Shown here piece by piece: positions 34,123 to 46,395 of a DNA stretch of 64,000 bases. The stretch covers positions 5,514,048 through 5,578,047 of the forward strand of contig CM028336.1 of the NCBI GenBank assembly GCA_016647705.1. Direction: 5' to 3'. Made by a program: the position numbers and the translations under genes. The notes beneath the pieces are model-generated. The model had not been told where the DNA came from, made no database searches, and saw only the letters and a list, made by a program, of their open reading frames with translations. Every line of letters begins with the position of its first letter. The stretch's first letter is position 1. Origin of the DNA: Eucommia ulmoides. Taxonomy: Eukaryota > Streptophyta > Magnoliopsida > Garryales > Eucommiaceae.

Positions 34123-36154
34123 GACGCCACGCTGGATAGTTTGTCGCCGAGCCGACCATCCGAGAGCTGCGAGAAGGGGATGGCGGGAGAGGTTGCAGCC
34201 GACTAGTCCACCAGCCCAGCTTGACCAGCCCATTTTTATCTACCTCTTTTATTTTTTTATTTTGTTTTATTTTTTATTTTTTTTGTGCGGCCTAGTAGAC
34301 AACAGGCTTGTAACTTGCGGGCAGTAGCCCCGCCACTTTTGTAAATTTAAAACCAATCTGAATATAAAATACTTTTGCTCTTTTTTCTCTTATGTCCGTT
34401 TTGTTTGCCGATTGCCAACGTTTTCGGGAAAAAAAATTAATTTTCACCACAAGTGGCCAAGGTTTGCCGAGTTGGAGAATGACTCTTGTGCCCGGCATTC
34501 CCCACGGCCCTGGCCCCCCAGTCGATCAAGAGAGCTTGTGATAAGCGAGATGTGGTGGTCGACTAGGTAGAACGAACTGTTCTGTGCCCGGTCAACTTGA
34601 ATCACTTGGACCATCAATCGTTCTGTAGCCGGACACCTCGCCCCCAGACAGTCAACGAAGCCCAATCCAGCTAGGCTGCATTGGTTTCTTCCCAAGTGGA
34701 AACGTTAAGATACCCTATGGTGGTTGGTATTTTGCCCCCCAGACGATCAAGTTAGCTTGCTTCGAGCGAGTTGTTGAAGGCGTCTTTTTTGGTGTGATCA
34801 ACATGATTTCGCCAAGTTACTTTGATTTTGCCCCCCAGAAGGCTAAGACAACTCGTCAACAGCGGTCTGTCGAGGACATCTTTTGCATGATAGGCAAACT
34901 TTTGCTGAGGTTAATTTTCTCCCCAAGACGATCGAAGGAACTCGCTCTGAGCGAGCTGCGGAGGTTGGCATAATTTCACCAATTCGTTTGATTTTGCCCC
35001 CAAATGATCTGACCAGCCCAGTTTTTAGAGCTCGTCGATCTTCTTCAGGTTGTGGCCCTTCACTTCGTTTTCATCCCTGGATCAATCCCTAAGCTTAGAG
35101 GGCTACTTCGGCCTGGGTTGATGGCTAGGACCTGGCTTGGTCCCGCCTTTAAAGGGAGAAAGAGTTTGGGAGGGCTTACCCCGACCTCTCGGCACTCAAA
35201 AGGCTACTATTTCCTGTCCTAGAATTTTGTTTGGGATCGTTTTTACCCCCACAAATGATCTGTCGAGCTCGGTTGTTCCGAGTTGGACGATCTTCTTTGG
35301 GGTTCGATCTACGAGTGAGCGACTTTGTAAAAAATAGAAGTTCATTGAACTGAAAACGCTTTCTTTTTATTTACCATAACCTTTTGTATTACAAGTCGTG
35401 CAAGTTCAAAATAAAAAGTTTTGGGCAAGTTGTGTGGTTTTCAGGTGACGGTTTTGTAGTAGCGTTTAAGGTGTTCAGCATTTCAGGGGTGCCTGAATGG
35501 CATGCCTTCATTCGTTTCCAAGTTGTAAGTGCCTGGCCGGGCTACGCTTACTATACGGTAAGGACCTTCCTAGGTTGGTGCTAGCTTCCCGGTATTTTGC
35601 TCCTTAGTCGCTAGAGTGACCTTCCTTAGGACGAGGTCCCCCACTTCAAAGGAGCGAGGACGAACGCGACGGTTATAGTACCGGGTCGTCCTATGTTGGT
35701 AGGCAGCTTAATAGATCCGAGCTCATTCTCTTCTTTGTTCAAGTAGGTCAAGGCTCAAAGCCAGACCGGGTGCGTTCTCAGTTAGGTTAAACGGGTGGGC
35801 GGTGCGGGGAGATGGTATTCCGACCTCAACGGGGATCACAGCCTCTGAACCAAATGTCATCGCTAAGGGAGTCTCACCAGTCGGGGTCCGAGTTGTTGTA
35901 TGATAAGCCTATAGCACGGGATACAAATCTTCCACCCACAACCCTTTTGATTTGTCCAGTCGGGTCTTTAGATTTTGCAAGATAGTCCGGTTAGTGACTT
36001 CGACCTGTCCGTTGTCCTGAGAGTGGCCGAGGGAGAAGAATTTTGTTTTGATCCCAAGCCGGGCGCACAAGTCAGCAAACAGGTCGTTATCAAACTATTT
36101 TCTGTTGTTGGAGATGATAGCCCTTGGTATCCCAAACCTGCAAATTATGTATTT

Positions 36155-39100
36155 CTACACAAAGTCTCGAATCCGTTGCTTAGTGATCGTCGCTAGTGGT
36201 TCAGCCTCAACCCATTTAGCAAAGTAGTCGATGGTGACGGCCAAAAATTTCCTTTGGCCGAACCCTAGGGAAAAAGGGCTAAGGAGGTCGATACCCCATT
36301 GGATGAATGGCCATGGGCTGGACATTGGGACCAACTCGTTCGGAGGGGCATGAGGGTGTACGGTAAATTGCTGGCACTTGTTACACGTTGTCACGAATTC
36401 CCCCGCGTCCTCCAGCATTTTAGGCCAGTAATATCTGTTTAGGAGCAACTTCCGAACTAAGGATCTGCCCCATGAGTGATTTTTGCAAATTCCCTTATGG
36501 ACCTCCCTCATAATATACTTGGCCTCTTCAGGTTGGAGACATTGGGAATACGGACCAGAGAAGGATTTTCGGTAAAAGACACTATCGATGAGAGTATATC
36601 GCGCTGCCTGGTATCGTATTCTTTGAGAGTGAGCATAATCGCTGGGTAGCGTCCCGTTTGTGAGATAGCTCATTATGAGGTCCATCTAGATTGGCTTTGT
36701 ATTCAGGGCCCAAATGAACGTGGGCTCGTTTGAGAGAGATGTGCTCGGCTCGGAGAGAAATTCAACAAGTACCATCCTCTTGAGTGTGTACTCGACTGCA
36801 GAGGCTAAGTTAGCTAGGATATCGATGTGCCTGTTCTATTCTCGGGGTATTTGTGTGACCTTCACTTTCTCGAAGGACTTTATCAGGTCTCTTACCCTCT
36901 CCAGGTAGGCGACCATGCTCGGGTCCTTCACGAGGTAATCACTGTTGACCTGATTGACCACAAGCTGAGAATCGCACATCACTAGGAGGGATCTGACATT
37001 AAAATCCCAGGCTAAACGATGCCCGGCCAATAACGCTTCGTACTCGGCCTCGTTGTTTGTAGCTCAGAATTCGAGCCTGAGGGCATACTTGACATCTTCT
37101 TTATTTGGGGCCACGAGGACCATTCTGGCCCCCGAGTCGCTTTGATTGGAAGATCCTTCGGTGAACAATTGCCACGAGTCAGGTCTGAGGTCGTCCTGGT
37201 GCTTTGCCAGCTCGTCCACGACGTTGGCCTTCCCCGGGCTTTCGGAGGTTTGTGCATGACGACCCAGGTCAGTAATGGTTTTGTTATCGGGAAAGGTTAG
37301 CTCGGCTATGAAGTTGGCAAGGACCTGTCCCTTGATTGTCATCCTGGGGCAGTATTCGATATGAAATTGGCCTAACTCCAGGCTATACTTCATTAATTTC
37401 CCGAATATGTCAGGAGAATGGAGGATCTGCCTCAGTGGCTGGTCCGTCAAAACCACAATCGTATGGGCTTAAAAATACTAGCGTAGCTTCCTGGAGGTAA
37501 TCAACAGGGCATAGGCCAGTTTCTCAAACTTCGTGTACCTTGTCTCTGCGTCGGTTAGGACATGACTAGAGTAGTACACCGGGCTCTAGATACCGGTGTC
37601 CTTCCAGACCAAGGAGGCACTAACGGCTGTATAGGAGGCCGCAATGTAAAGGAACACATTATCCCCTTTTTGGGAGGTAGTGAGTAGAGGAGCCGATGAG
37701 ATGTATCTTTTTAGTTCTTCGAAGGCGTGGTCACACTCTTTGGTTCATTCGAATGCCTTGTTCCCTTGGAGAGTTTTGAAAAAATAGAGACATTTCTTGG
37801 ACGATCTAGAGATGAATCGGTTCAGGGCGGCTAGCCTACCTGTTAGCATTTGGACCTTCATCTTGTTCTGAGGAGGTGTCATACCAAGCATCGCGCTGAT
37901 CTGGTCGGGGTTGGCATCGATGCCGCGCTGGGATACCATAAACCCTAGGAACTTACCAGCAGACACGTCGAAAATGTATATGTTCAAATTCAACCTCATG
38001 CGATGAGTTTGGAGTTTGTCGAAGCAGGCCTAGAGGTGGGTGAGGTGGTCCTCGGCCCGACTACTCTTCACCAACATGTCATCGATGTATACCTCTATCG
38101 TGCTCCCTATTTCCTCCTTCAATATTTTATTAATAAGCCTCTGATAAGTGGCTTCGGCATTGCGGAGGCCAAAGTGCATGACTTTGTAGCAGTAAGTACC
38201 TCTGTCGGTGATGAAAGAGGTCTTGCTTTTGTCTGGAAGATACATGGGGATTTTGTTGTAGCCGGTGTAAGCATCGAGAAAGCTGAGTCGCTCATGCCCC
38301 GCCGTGGCATCGATCACGATGTCGATCCTCAGGAGTGGAAATAAGTCTTTCAGGCAGGCCTTATTTAAATCTTTAAAATCGACGCAAAGTCTCCATTTGT
38401 TGCTGGCATTGGGGGCAAGCACGATATTCACGAGCCAATCTAGGAATTTGACATCTTCCACGACATCCGACCTGACGAGCTTATCCATCTTCTCTTCGAT
38501 TATCTTCTGCCGGTCTAGGTGAAATTTCTTCCTCTTTTGGCGAATAGGTGGGTGGTGGACATCAGTGTGCAGACGGTGAATGGAGACACTTGGATTGACA
38601 CAAAGAAGCTCGTTGTGTGACCAGGTGAACACATCGTGGTTTCTTACCAGCAGCTCGGTGAGTTAAGACTGCTCTTTCAGGGTTAACCGAGCTCTAATCC
38701 TTACCGTTCTTTCCGTAGCAGTGGGATAGATGGCGACGTCGAACAGATCTTCATGAGGCCTTGGGATGGGCTCATCATCACGCGGATCGTCGATCGAAAC
38801 GGGCCCCACCCCCTGAGCGAGGACCGCAAGTTTCTTCTTTGAACGAGGAATAAACAGCTTGGGCCCCAACTGTAATTGCTATTTTTTCTCCAAGGCCCTT
38901 CTTGCACAGGACCGCGCGACTTTTTGATTTTCCTGAACCTCCCCTACCCCACCATCCGTGGGGAATTTAATTTTCTGGTGATAGGGGGAGCATAAGGCTT
39001 TAAGGTCGACCATTGTGGGTCGTCCCATGATTGTATTGTACGACAACAGTTTGTCAACGATAAGAAATTTGGACCAGACGGTGGCGACGTCAGGGCTGGA

Positions 39101-39402
39101 GCCAACAGTGACGGGTAAAGATACCCAGCCGACCGAACTAACCACGTCGCCACTAAATTCGACGAGTGGGGACCTGACAGGTTGCGCGGAGCTTGCTTCT
39201 ATGCCTATTTTGTCGAAGGCTCATTTGTTGAGGATATTCGCCGAGCTGCCTTCGTCGACGAGTATCCTCACTATCTTGAAATGGTTGATCAAGGCCGTAA
39301 TGACTAGGGCGTCATCGTGCAGAATGTGCACCCCCTTTAGATCGGCCTCGCTGAATGAGATCACATTGTGGGAGGCCGCATCTATCGTGCTAACCTTATA
39401 GA
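36155..39402 (-). pseudogene. Gypsy pol: protease, RT, two RNase H domains, integrase (decayed)
   Basis: One frame runs through the whole region, interrupted by about ten stops. The protease motif VDEGSSANIL lies near 39229-39270. Reverse transcriptase (38632-37900) contains NKWRLCVDFKDLNKA and the catalytic VYIDDMLVKS. The first RNase H follows (YYSSHVLTDAETRYTKFEK, about 37570). A second, plant-type RNase H covers about 37180-36830 (FTEGSSN, NNEAEYEALLAG, CDSQLVVNQ); its first acidic residue is Glu where Asp is usual. Integrase has the H-H-C-C finger (HKGICKNH ... CNKCQQF) and two core Asp (WGIDLLSPF, VTIDYFAKW). Frame-disrupted integrase sequence continues to about 35340. Order and dual RNase H place it in the Tat group. 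Confidence 0.85.
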
Positions 39403-39700
39403 CGCCCTATTTTGCTTTCCTCTTACTTTTGCATTCGTACCACTTCCGAGAAGAGGACGTTTCTCTCTTGAAACCTAAGCCACCGTGGATGACGTTGATT
39501 TCACCGTCGACTCTCAGGTCGGAGTCATCCTCAACTCGATCATCTTGGGGCTGGGTCCGGTTATCATTCCGCTTTCGACGATGTTCTCGGCAACTATCAT
39601 GACGATCATTCGAGCCGGCCCTTTTTCTGTCGGGTCAGTGAACATAATTTTCGAGGTAGTTCGTGTGCATGAGGGCTTCAATCTCCTTCTTTAATTGAAA

Positions 39701-41292
39701 TCACTCGTCGATTGAATGACCATTACTCTTGTGGAAGTCGCAGTGTTTATCAGTCGACTTCCCAAGGGGCTTCCCTCTGGGGGGAGGTACGGGCGAGAAA
39801 AGGCCTTTTCTGACATTTTCGGCGGAGATGGTCACGACAAAAGCAGTCAGGGGAGTATAAACGACCTGACGGGCGCCCGACGGTGACCTTCGGTCCTCAA
39901 GTAGTGGGCCCTTACCTCCCATCCGCCTGTAGCCTCCTGGACGCTTGGGACCGGCTCGCTCTCTCGTTAGCTCGGGACTTCTTCCTGAGAAGGTCTTCCT
40001 TCTCTTTTGTGACTTTATCAACAAGGTCGGCCTTGTAGAAATTGGCGCTGAGGTCGAGTGCTTCACGAAGGCTAGCGGCCGACATTAGGTCATACAAGAG
40101 CCTTCGGTGCCTTAGCCCACCGGTGAAATCATTTAGCGCTACTTTATCAGAAACTCCTTCACACGTGAGGGTCTCCATCCAGAATCGGTTTACGTAATCG
40201 TTGAGATTCTCGTTCTCCTCCTGCTTAATGCCGATGAGGTGAGAAGCAATTTTTGGCCTGCTACGGGAGTGACTAAATCTCTCCATAAACTGCTGTTCAA
40301 GTTGGAGGAACGTGGAGATTGAGGCCGGCAGAAGATCGTTAAACCACGACCTAGCCAAGCCCGTCAATCCGAGCCAAAAAAAAATTTCACCTGATGGCAT
40401 TTGTGGCAGTGTGTACATCCATGTGGGAAACATACACGAAGAGGTGATCCAGTGGGTCAGTCATCCCATCATACTGGGTGGCCGGCAGGTTGGAAAACCA
40501 GTAAGAAACTACCTCTTCAGTGATTTCCGCAGAGAAATGAGACCTGACCCCGGTGTGAAGCCCGGGAGCTCTCCTGGTATTGCACATGAGACTGAGGACG
40601 GCCTCCATTTTTGTCAAGTGTCTCTCTATTGTGGTTATCCCCCTCTCCAGGGTGACAATCTGACTGGCAGCAGGTCTAGGCTCCCTCCTATGAGCTTGGG
40701 GGGATGGGGGAGTGGGAGTCTACCTCATTGATTTGAGTAGATCGGTGCTTAGAGTACTCACGGCGACTATACTCCCGAGTCGGCGGTGACCCCGGCCGGT
40801 CGTAGGATCGTCGACCGCGAGTTGATCTCGAAGTATTTGCCGAAGCGACCAGGGGTCAAGGTCCCTATCCCTCAGTGCTTAGTTAACGGCCTAAGGCCGA
40901 GCCCGTGCCACTTGCTCGTGAGAGTCCAGCGCTCGATCACCAAATTCTTATGGTCGGGCCGCCTCTTCTGCAACATGGAGCTTCGACCCTCCTTTAACCG
41001 GAGGCAAATGTATATGAGAGAAGAGGATGTCGAAGTATTCTTGGAATTTTCTAAGTTGGTGTTCTACGTTGTCGAGCCTGGCGGCATCAATGGCCTCGGA
41101 CGTCTGTCCGTGGTAGAGCTCCTCGATACCGGCGTTTCGCCTCTCAGCGTCTGCGCCTTCTTCGTTCGTCACTCGGCAGGCAGTGGCCCTAGTTTTCGGT
41201 CTTAGAGCTCGCAACATATCTTTCCCAGGCTGTCTATTCACTGGGTAGATTATGTTCTCTGATCGGTGAGAGTGACCAGACCTTGTGTTCAT
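39701..41292 (-). pseudogene. Gypsy gag (decayed)
   Basis: The ATG at 41292 (MNTRSGHSHRSENIIYP) follows the 5' LTR by 74 bp and opens a basic N-terminus with a predicted helix (RLDNVEHQLRKFQEYFDIL). The retrotransposon gag core reads in pieces: TQYDGMTDPLDHLFVYVSHMD (40520-40387), then RSWFNDLLPASISTFLQLEQ to FTGGLRHRRLLYDLM in another frame (40433-39912). A zinc-knuckle-like CDFHKSNGHSIDE in a third frame joins the pol frame. At least two frameshifts and several stops are present. Confidence 0.8.
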
Positions 41293-41345
41293 CAAACCTT
41301 AGCCAAGCGGGCAGCTGATGATGTAGATGAGGCTTTCAGTAGCGA

Positions 41346-41363
41346 TTCCCACAGACGGCGCCA
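41346..41363 (-). promoter_or_regulatory. Primer-binding site of the gypsy element
   Basis: On the minus strand TGGCGCCGTCTGTGGGAA begins 3 bp after the LTR end CCAACA. It starts with TGG, the complement of a tRNA CCA tail. I do not assign the tRNA. Confidence 0.7.
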
Positions 41364-41366
41364 AAC

Positions 41367-42076
41367 TGTTGGTGTCTGGAATTGGTCCAGCCAGCAGTAT
41401 GGTCCGAACACTCTCGTATTAGGGATGAAGGGGTTATTAATCTCGTGTCTTTCCGTACTGCAGCCGGGTCAGTTGGCTGAACTAGCCTGAATACGAACCC
41501 GGGTCTTGATTTCTTTCCTTTCTCCTGGCAGCTATCTGGGGTGAGCTCCTGGTCGCCACTTGCACAAGGGACGGTCGGGTTGTTCCCAGCGTATCCCCTC
41601 CGGCGTGAGAGTAAGGATCAAAGGGGGAAAGATAGGTCGAAGAGTTACTATTACCTCGACCTGTCTGACCGATCGAAGGCAAATTTTCTCTCTCTAGAAT
41701 GGTTTTCTCATCCTTGTAAAATGTGGAGGAAGCTTCTTCTTTATAGGCGAAAGAGCGATTAGCATAAACAAGATTAAGACCCTAAGCTTGGATTACCAAT
41801 AAGCAGTCAGGCACGTGGATGGCACGGCGAATTAGAGCTATGGGCCTGGGCCCTGGGGCCTATTACTGTTGAGGATAAGATTGGCACCGGACCTCCTGAG
41901 GTGGAAAGTGAGGTCGGCTCCATCCGAGGAGATCGGTTTGGGTTTCCCGACTTCCCGCGGGTTGCCGAACACAACCAGCCCGAGCTACTTATTCACTGGG
42001 CTGGGACAAAAGTGGCTCCATGGAGGATATGGCCTTATCGGAGGACACGTGGAAAGGCCCAACTTTACCCACATCA
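41367..42076 (-). repeat. 5' LTR of the gypsy element
   Basis: This 710-bp LTR starts TGATGTGGG and ends CACCAACA on the minus strand. It would carry the element's promoter. Confidence 0.9.
41739..41748 (-). promoter_or_regulatory. TATA box of the gypsy 5' LTR
   Basis: The minus strand reads CGCCTATAAAGA, followed by pyrimidine- and purine-rich sequence. The 3' LTR has the same element as CGCCTATAAATAG. Confidence 0.6.
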
Positions 42077-43363
42077 AATACAAAAATATAATTCGATGAT
42101 TTATATAGAAGACAGTAAACATCTTTAAAATTAATACTTCCAATTCAACGACAATTCTTACGGTCCACGGCTAACACGGCACTCACCTAGACTTATTTAA
42201 CTTACTATTGGTAAATTACATTAATCAAGCGCCACCTAAAATGTTAATATGTTCAAATTGAAACTGTAGCGACCCAAGTGAAATATTGGTAACAATACAT
42301 GGGTGTAATGTGTCAAACCACCAAAAACATAATGGAGACATTAATGTGTGTGTGTGTGTGTGTATATATATATTATTAACCCCACCAGATATTAATATTT
42401 TTTACCACAACCACATATTAGGAATTTGTCCTCTATTACATATTAATACCAAATCAAATGCTCCATATTTCGTTTATAAAAATCCAAGAAATTTATCAAT
42501 TAATAGAATAATTTTTACAACAACGGTTTATACAAATATTACAAAGTATAACTTAATATCTTGTCCCAATTTGTCAAGTCAATTTTAATTCTAACATGTT
42601 AATATGATCAAATTGAAACCAAAAGGACCAAAGCAAGTTTTTGTCAAACTTCAAGTGCACAAAGTGTCAAACTTCCATAAACTTTAGGAGCAAATTAGTT
42701 CCTTTAGAGTTTCATTGCAAATCATAACCGTCTAGACAATAATGGCGAAGGAGGACAAAATCTCATACTTGGTCAAAACTTACCATCAACTCCAAATTAC
42801 ACGTTTTCAATCATTTATGCATATGGTAGTTTCATTTTAGTCCATAAAGTCATATTTGTCTCAATCTTGTCCATATGGCTTGACAACTATATCTTTTTTT
42901 TTTCCTTCTTTTTACTAATTTGTAAGAGAATGTTAGACACAACTTGATTGGCGATCGTAATTTAAAATATGTGATAGAATTGAGAAACATAGAACACTGG
43001 GAGTGCGCAACGGGTAAAGTTTCCTTTTTTTTTTTTTTTTTGCTAAATGACATTGGAAAAAATGAAATCACGCATGAGCTTCATCGACTGAAGGGGTAAT
43101 TTTCAACTACATTCTTAGGAAAAGCGTGCTTAAAGAGTGAAATTCAATATATCCGGACACAAATCCATTTTTATAGTTGAAATAATTATGTGTTAATACT
43201 CAACAGATCGAAACCCTAGTGCAGCATATAGTTCTCATGGTTATGTATTTACATTGTCTTAGAATTTCCAATATTGTTCGAATATAAAATTTATTATTTT
43301 TAAATATTACTTTACTTATTATGACTAATGGGTACCATAACCCAAGCCTAGGGTGCTCACAAA

Positions 43364-43378
43364 CCCACTCTGATACCA
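43364..43378 (-). promoter_or_regulatory. Primer-binding site (initiator Met tRNA type)
   Basis: On the minus strand TGGTATCAGAGTGGG lies 2 bp after the LTR end GGGTCGTTACA at 43381. TGGTATCAGAG is the standard complement of the plant initiator tRNA-Met 3' end. This fixes the orientation of the TGTAACGACC LTR family as minus here. Confidence 0.8.
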
Positions 43379-44955
43379 CCTGTAACGACCCAATTTTCCA
43401 GAGTCGTCACACGGTTTCTCCCCTTGAAGAATAAACACTAACCCGAATAACCCGCTAATTTATTATCAATTATTCCGAGAAATTTTACAGATTACGACAA
43501 CAGTTTTATTTATCGACGATGATAATTTTACTAAATAATCAATATTTTAATTAATAAAAAAAACTGATAACTTTCTCACACGACGACGACAATTGGAATT
43601 ATCAAATTTTATTTAAGCCGATTTTACAATGGTGAATCAATCTGGTAAATATATACTGCAACAGCGTCAAGTAATTAATAATTCGTCTTATGAAAATATT
43701 TTAATTACCATGCGATGGTGAAAATTTTAATTATCGAATTCACTGATTACAATAATAAATAATAAATACAATTTTTACAAATAGAAATTCAAGTGAATTT
43801 CACGTCGCTGTTTCCTTCTCACCGGCCCTGCAATCAAAACTGTGGGGTTATGAGCCAACGCTCAGTAGAACTCCAATCACTCTAATACGTGCATTTAATT
43901 AATGCGACAAATAAAACACATTGACATAATTTTCACATAATTATAATTATTTCATAAAATTTAACAGTTAAAATTCGACAACAATAACAACGTAAATTTC
44001 ACATAATAGGAAAATTAAATACATATATTAGAAGAATTAGAAATTTTACCTGAAATCAGTAATTAATTAATAGGAAACTTCTCTTTTCACTGCTTCTAGT
44101 CTATTGTTTTTCCTTCCCCTTTATTTTTTTTTCCTTTTCCTTCATCGTCTGAACTCTCCCCCGTTGTGAGTAAGTACCAAACCCACACCCATATCTCATC
44201 TCTCTCCATTCATGCACATATAAAAAAAAAATGTCTCTTAATGGTGGGACCGTCCCCTTATATACCAAACATCACACAAACATCTATATAATAAATCAAC
44301 TCATTTACATTCAGGGCCGTTGGATCAAGAGATAAACATCAAAGACATTCCCAACCCTTGGATGAGTTTTATCTTATACACTTCCATATTTTAGGGTTAG
44401 AGCCGCCACAGCTCACTCTCTTCCCCAGCCCTCTTCCTCTCTCTCTCTCCCACCTCCGACGTCGCCACCGCCACTGCCATCGCCATCGCCGTCTTTGTCG
44501 CTCTCGACTCCACCCAATCCATTGTCGTCCACCCTTACATGTCTTCGTGAGTCTATCCATCACTGTCGTTCTCGCTGTCGTGCAGGTACGTCTCTCTCAT
44601 CCCTTTTTGCCTGCTTGCCCATTCGTCATCGCTTTTGCCGCCTGGCGTCGACTCGTCTTAGAGCCATCACCGCCACCATCATCGGTCTCAACCACTAGTG
44701 CTCTCTCTCTCTCTCTCTCTCTTTATTGTTTTGTTTTTTTGGATCTGAAATATTTTTCTAATTTTGCCCTAAATTTCAGGCATAAATTGTGTATGGCTAT
44801 ATTTCTGTAATCCGTTGATGTTAGGGTTTCATTATATGTTTTCTCCTTCAGTGATGATTGATGTAAGTTAGAAATTTTCCGTTTTTGGTTTAGATTCATC
44901 TCTTAATTTCATGAAAAATGTTTAATTTTTTATTTTTTGGAAAATTTTAATGCAG

Positions 44956-45183
44956 ATTTGGTGGTGAAATCCGGCAACTCCCAACACGAAAGGATCGGCA
45001 ACACCTAGGGTTAGTAAACAGAGCAGAGGAGTGGCGAAATCCGATGCCGATTCGCCGGAGACTCTTCCGAACCCTCGCGTATCCGTCGATCGGTCCCCCA
45101 AATCGGTGACTTTGAAGCCGGCGGTGATAGATCGGAGGTTGCCTAAGCTCAGTACTCTACCGCCTGATCGGTCCCCCATATAA
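44956..45183 (+). pseudogene. Captured exon of a WEB-family (chloroplast-movement-like) gene
   Basis: A splice acceptor (tttaatgcag) ends at 44955. From 44995 the frame reads SATPRVSKQSRGVAKSDADS, then PNPRVSVDRSPKS and DRRLPKLSTLPPDRSP before TAA at 45181-45183. The Ser/Pro/basic pattern matches the N-terminal region of plant WEB-family coiled-coil proteins (At3g02930/At5g16730 type), as I remember it. The part between 44956 and 44995 is shifted in frame. Only this segment is present; the long coiled coil is missing. It sits within a Helitron, so it is a captured gene fragment. Confidence 0.6.
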
Positions 45184-46253
45184 ATGTTGATAGTTAGTGT
45201 ATTGTTTTTTGAATTTAATGGTTTTAGACCTTACAAATGCAAGTTTTGTTAAATTTTAGTCCCCTTTTCGAACTCAACAATATTTTTATGGACGATTTTG
45301 ACTAATATGATTTTGGCAGCATCCAATCTACAATGTATGGAAATACTTAGAGATATTAAGTACTATAGGAATGTTGGTATTTATTTTATTTGTAACGCTT
45401 AATTTATCTCGACGTCACTTTAAATAATAATAATATCTCTAAAGCTGTAAATAATTTTTTTCTTAAATTTAAGTCCCTTTTGAAATTCGAAGATATTTTG
45501 GGAAAGTTGACCTTATTAGGGTTTGGCCCCCACCATGGTATTAGTATTGAAACCCACCACCATCGACTCAATCATGGATGGTCCTAGCCTAACAAAACCG
45601 TGCTACCCTAACAACTTGATCATTAGCTTAATTGGATGAGAGACAATAATTTGTGCCCTTGGCTTTTGTAAATTTTTTGGCAACCAAAAGCGTGAGATGT
45701 AATTAGTAAATTCGTATTACATAACTTTTAACTGTTGGAAGGTTTCATATCATTTAGCTTCCTCACATTTTCTTGAATTAGTTATTGATAAAAGTAATAC
45801 ACTTAAGTGAAATGCATATTTCCACTGTTTCTAATACATTTCAATGACTTGTTGGAATGTTTTCATATTGTTCGATTGTTTTTTTTCTATGCAATATTAT
45901 TTTTCTATTTTTATTTATTCATTAATTTCTTTATTTTTGGTTTTAACATGTTTTCATAAGCTTGCTTCTTCTTTATTGTGCCAGTGTAGTTGAATCAAAG
46001 AAGTTAAAGCTAACTTTTTCTGATGAAGAACAAAATTGGAGTCATGCAATAAGTAATATGTGGTTCTTTCCCATTTTAAATTGCGAAATTTTTCTTTTTC
46101 TATTTGTTTATTTTGTTTCGATTTAACTATGTTTAATTGTGTCAATAGCTGAATATCTATGTTATTGGAAACTAATTGTGTTGTATTTATGATGAATTTT
46201 GTTAGTTAGTGATGATATTTATATGTTAATTATTATTGATTTTTAATAAAATA

Positions 46254-46395
46254 AGTGTAGCACCTTGTATAAATAGAAGAGATTATATCATTTTTTTTTG
46301 TTTAATTTTTTAACACATGTGCCTGAAAACAAGTGTAGCATGTTGTGTAAATAGAAGAGATTATATCATTTTTTTTGTTTAATTTTTTAACACCC
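46254..46395 (+). repeat. Tandem duplication of the Helitron 3' subterminal region
   Basis: The segment gtgtagcaccttgtataaat...aattttttaacac occurs twice with a period of about 75 bp. The first copy is followed by a decayed hairpin (acatgtgcctgaaaacaagtg), the second by the intact terminal hairpin. Confidence 0.8.

Larger units (their letters stand above)
30761..42076 (-). mobile_element. Ty3/gypsy retrotransposon, Tat-like lineage, decayed
   Basis: Two LTRs (30761-31453 and 41367-42076) bound an 11.3-kb element read on the minus strand. Its order is 5' LTR, primer-binding site, gag, protease, reverse transcriptase, two RNase H domains, integrase, then a long region with an antisense ORF, polypurine tract and 3' LTR. 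The second RNase H and the antisense ORF are marks of the Tat lineage. The target duplication is aatac at 42077-42081 and the one-base variant aatat at 30756-30760; the paralogous block shows a single aatac at 28290. The LTRs differ at many sites and by a 17-bp indel, and coding regions carry many stops, so the copy is old and cannot be autonomous. Confidence 0.9.
30265..43331 (+). repeat. Duplicated block, copy 2 (interrupted by a gypsy element)
   Basis: This is the second copy of the 24940-29528 block. It consists of 30265-30760 and 42077-43331, which rejoin when the retrotransposon is removed. It lacks the Helitron, so the Helitron entered copy 1 after the duplication or was absent from the donor. 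At its right end it continues into a primer-binding-site-like sequence and the LTR at 43381, whereas copy 1 does not. Confidence 0.85.
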
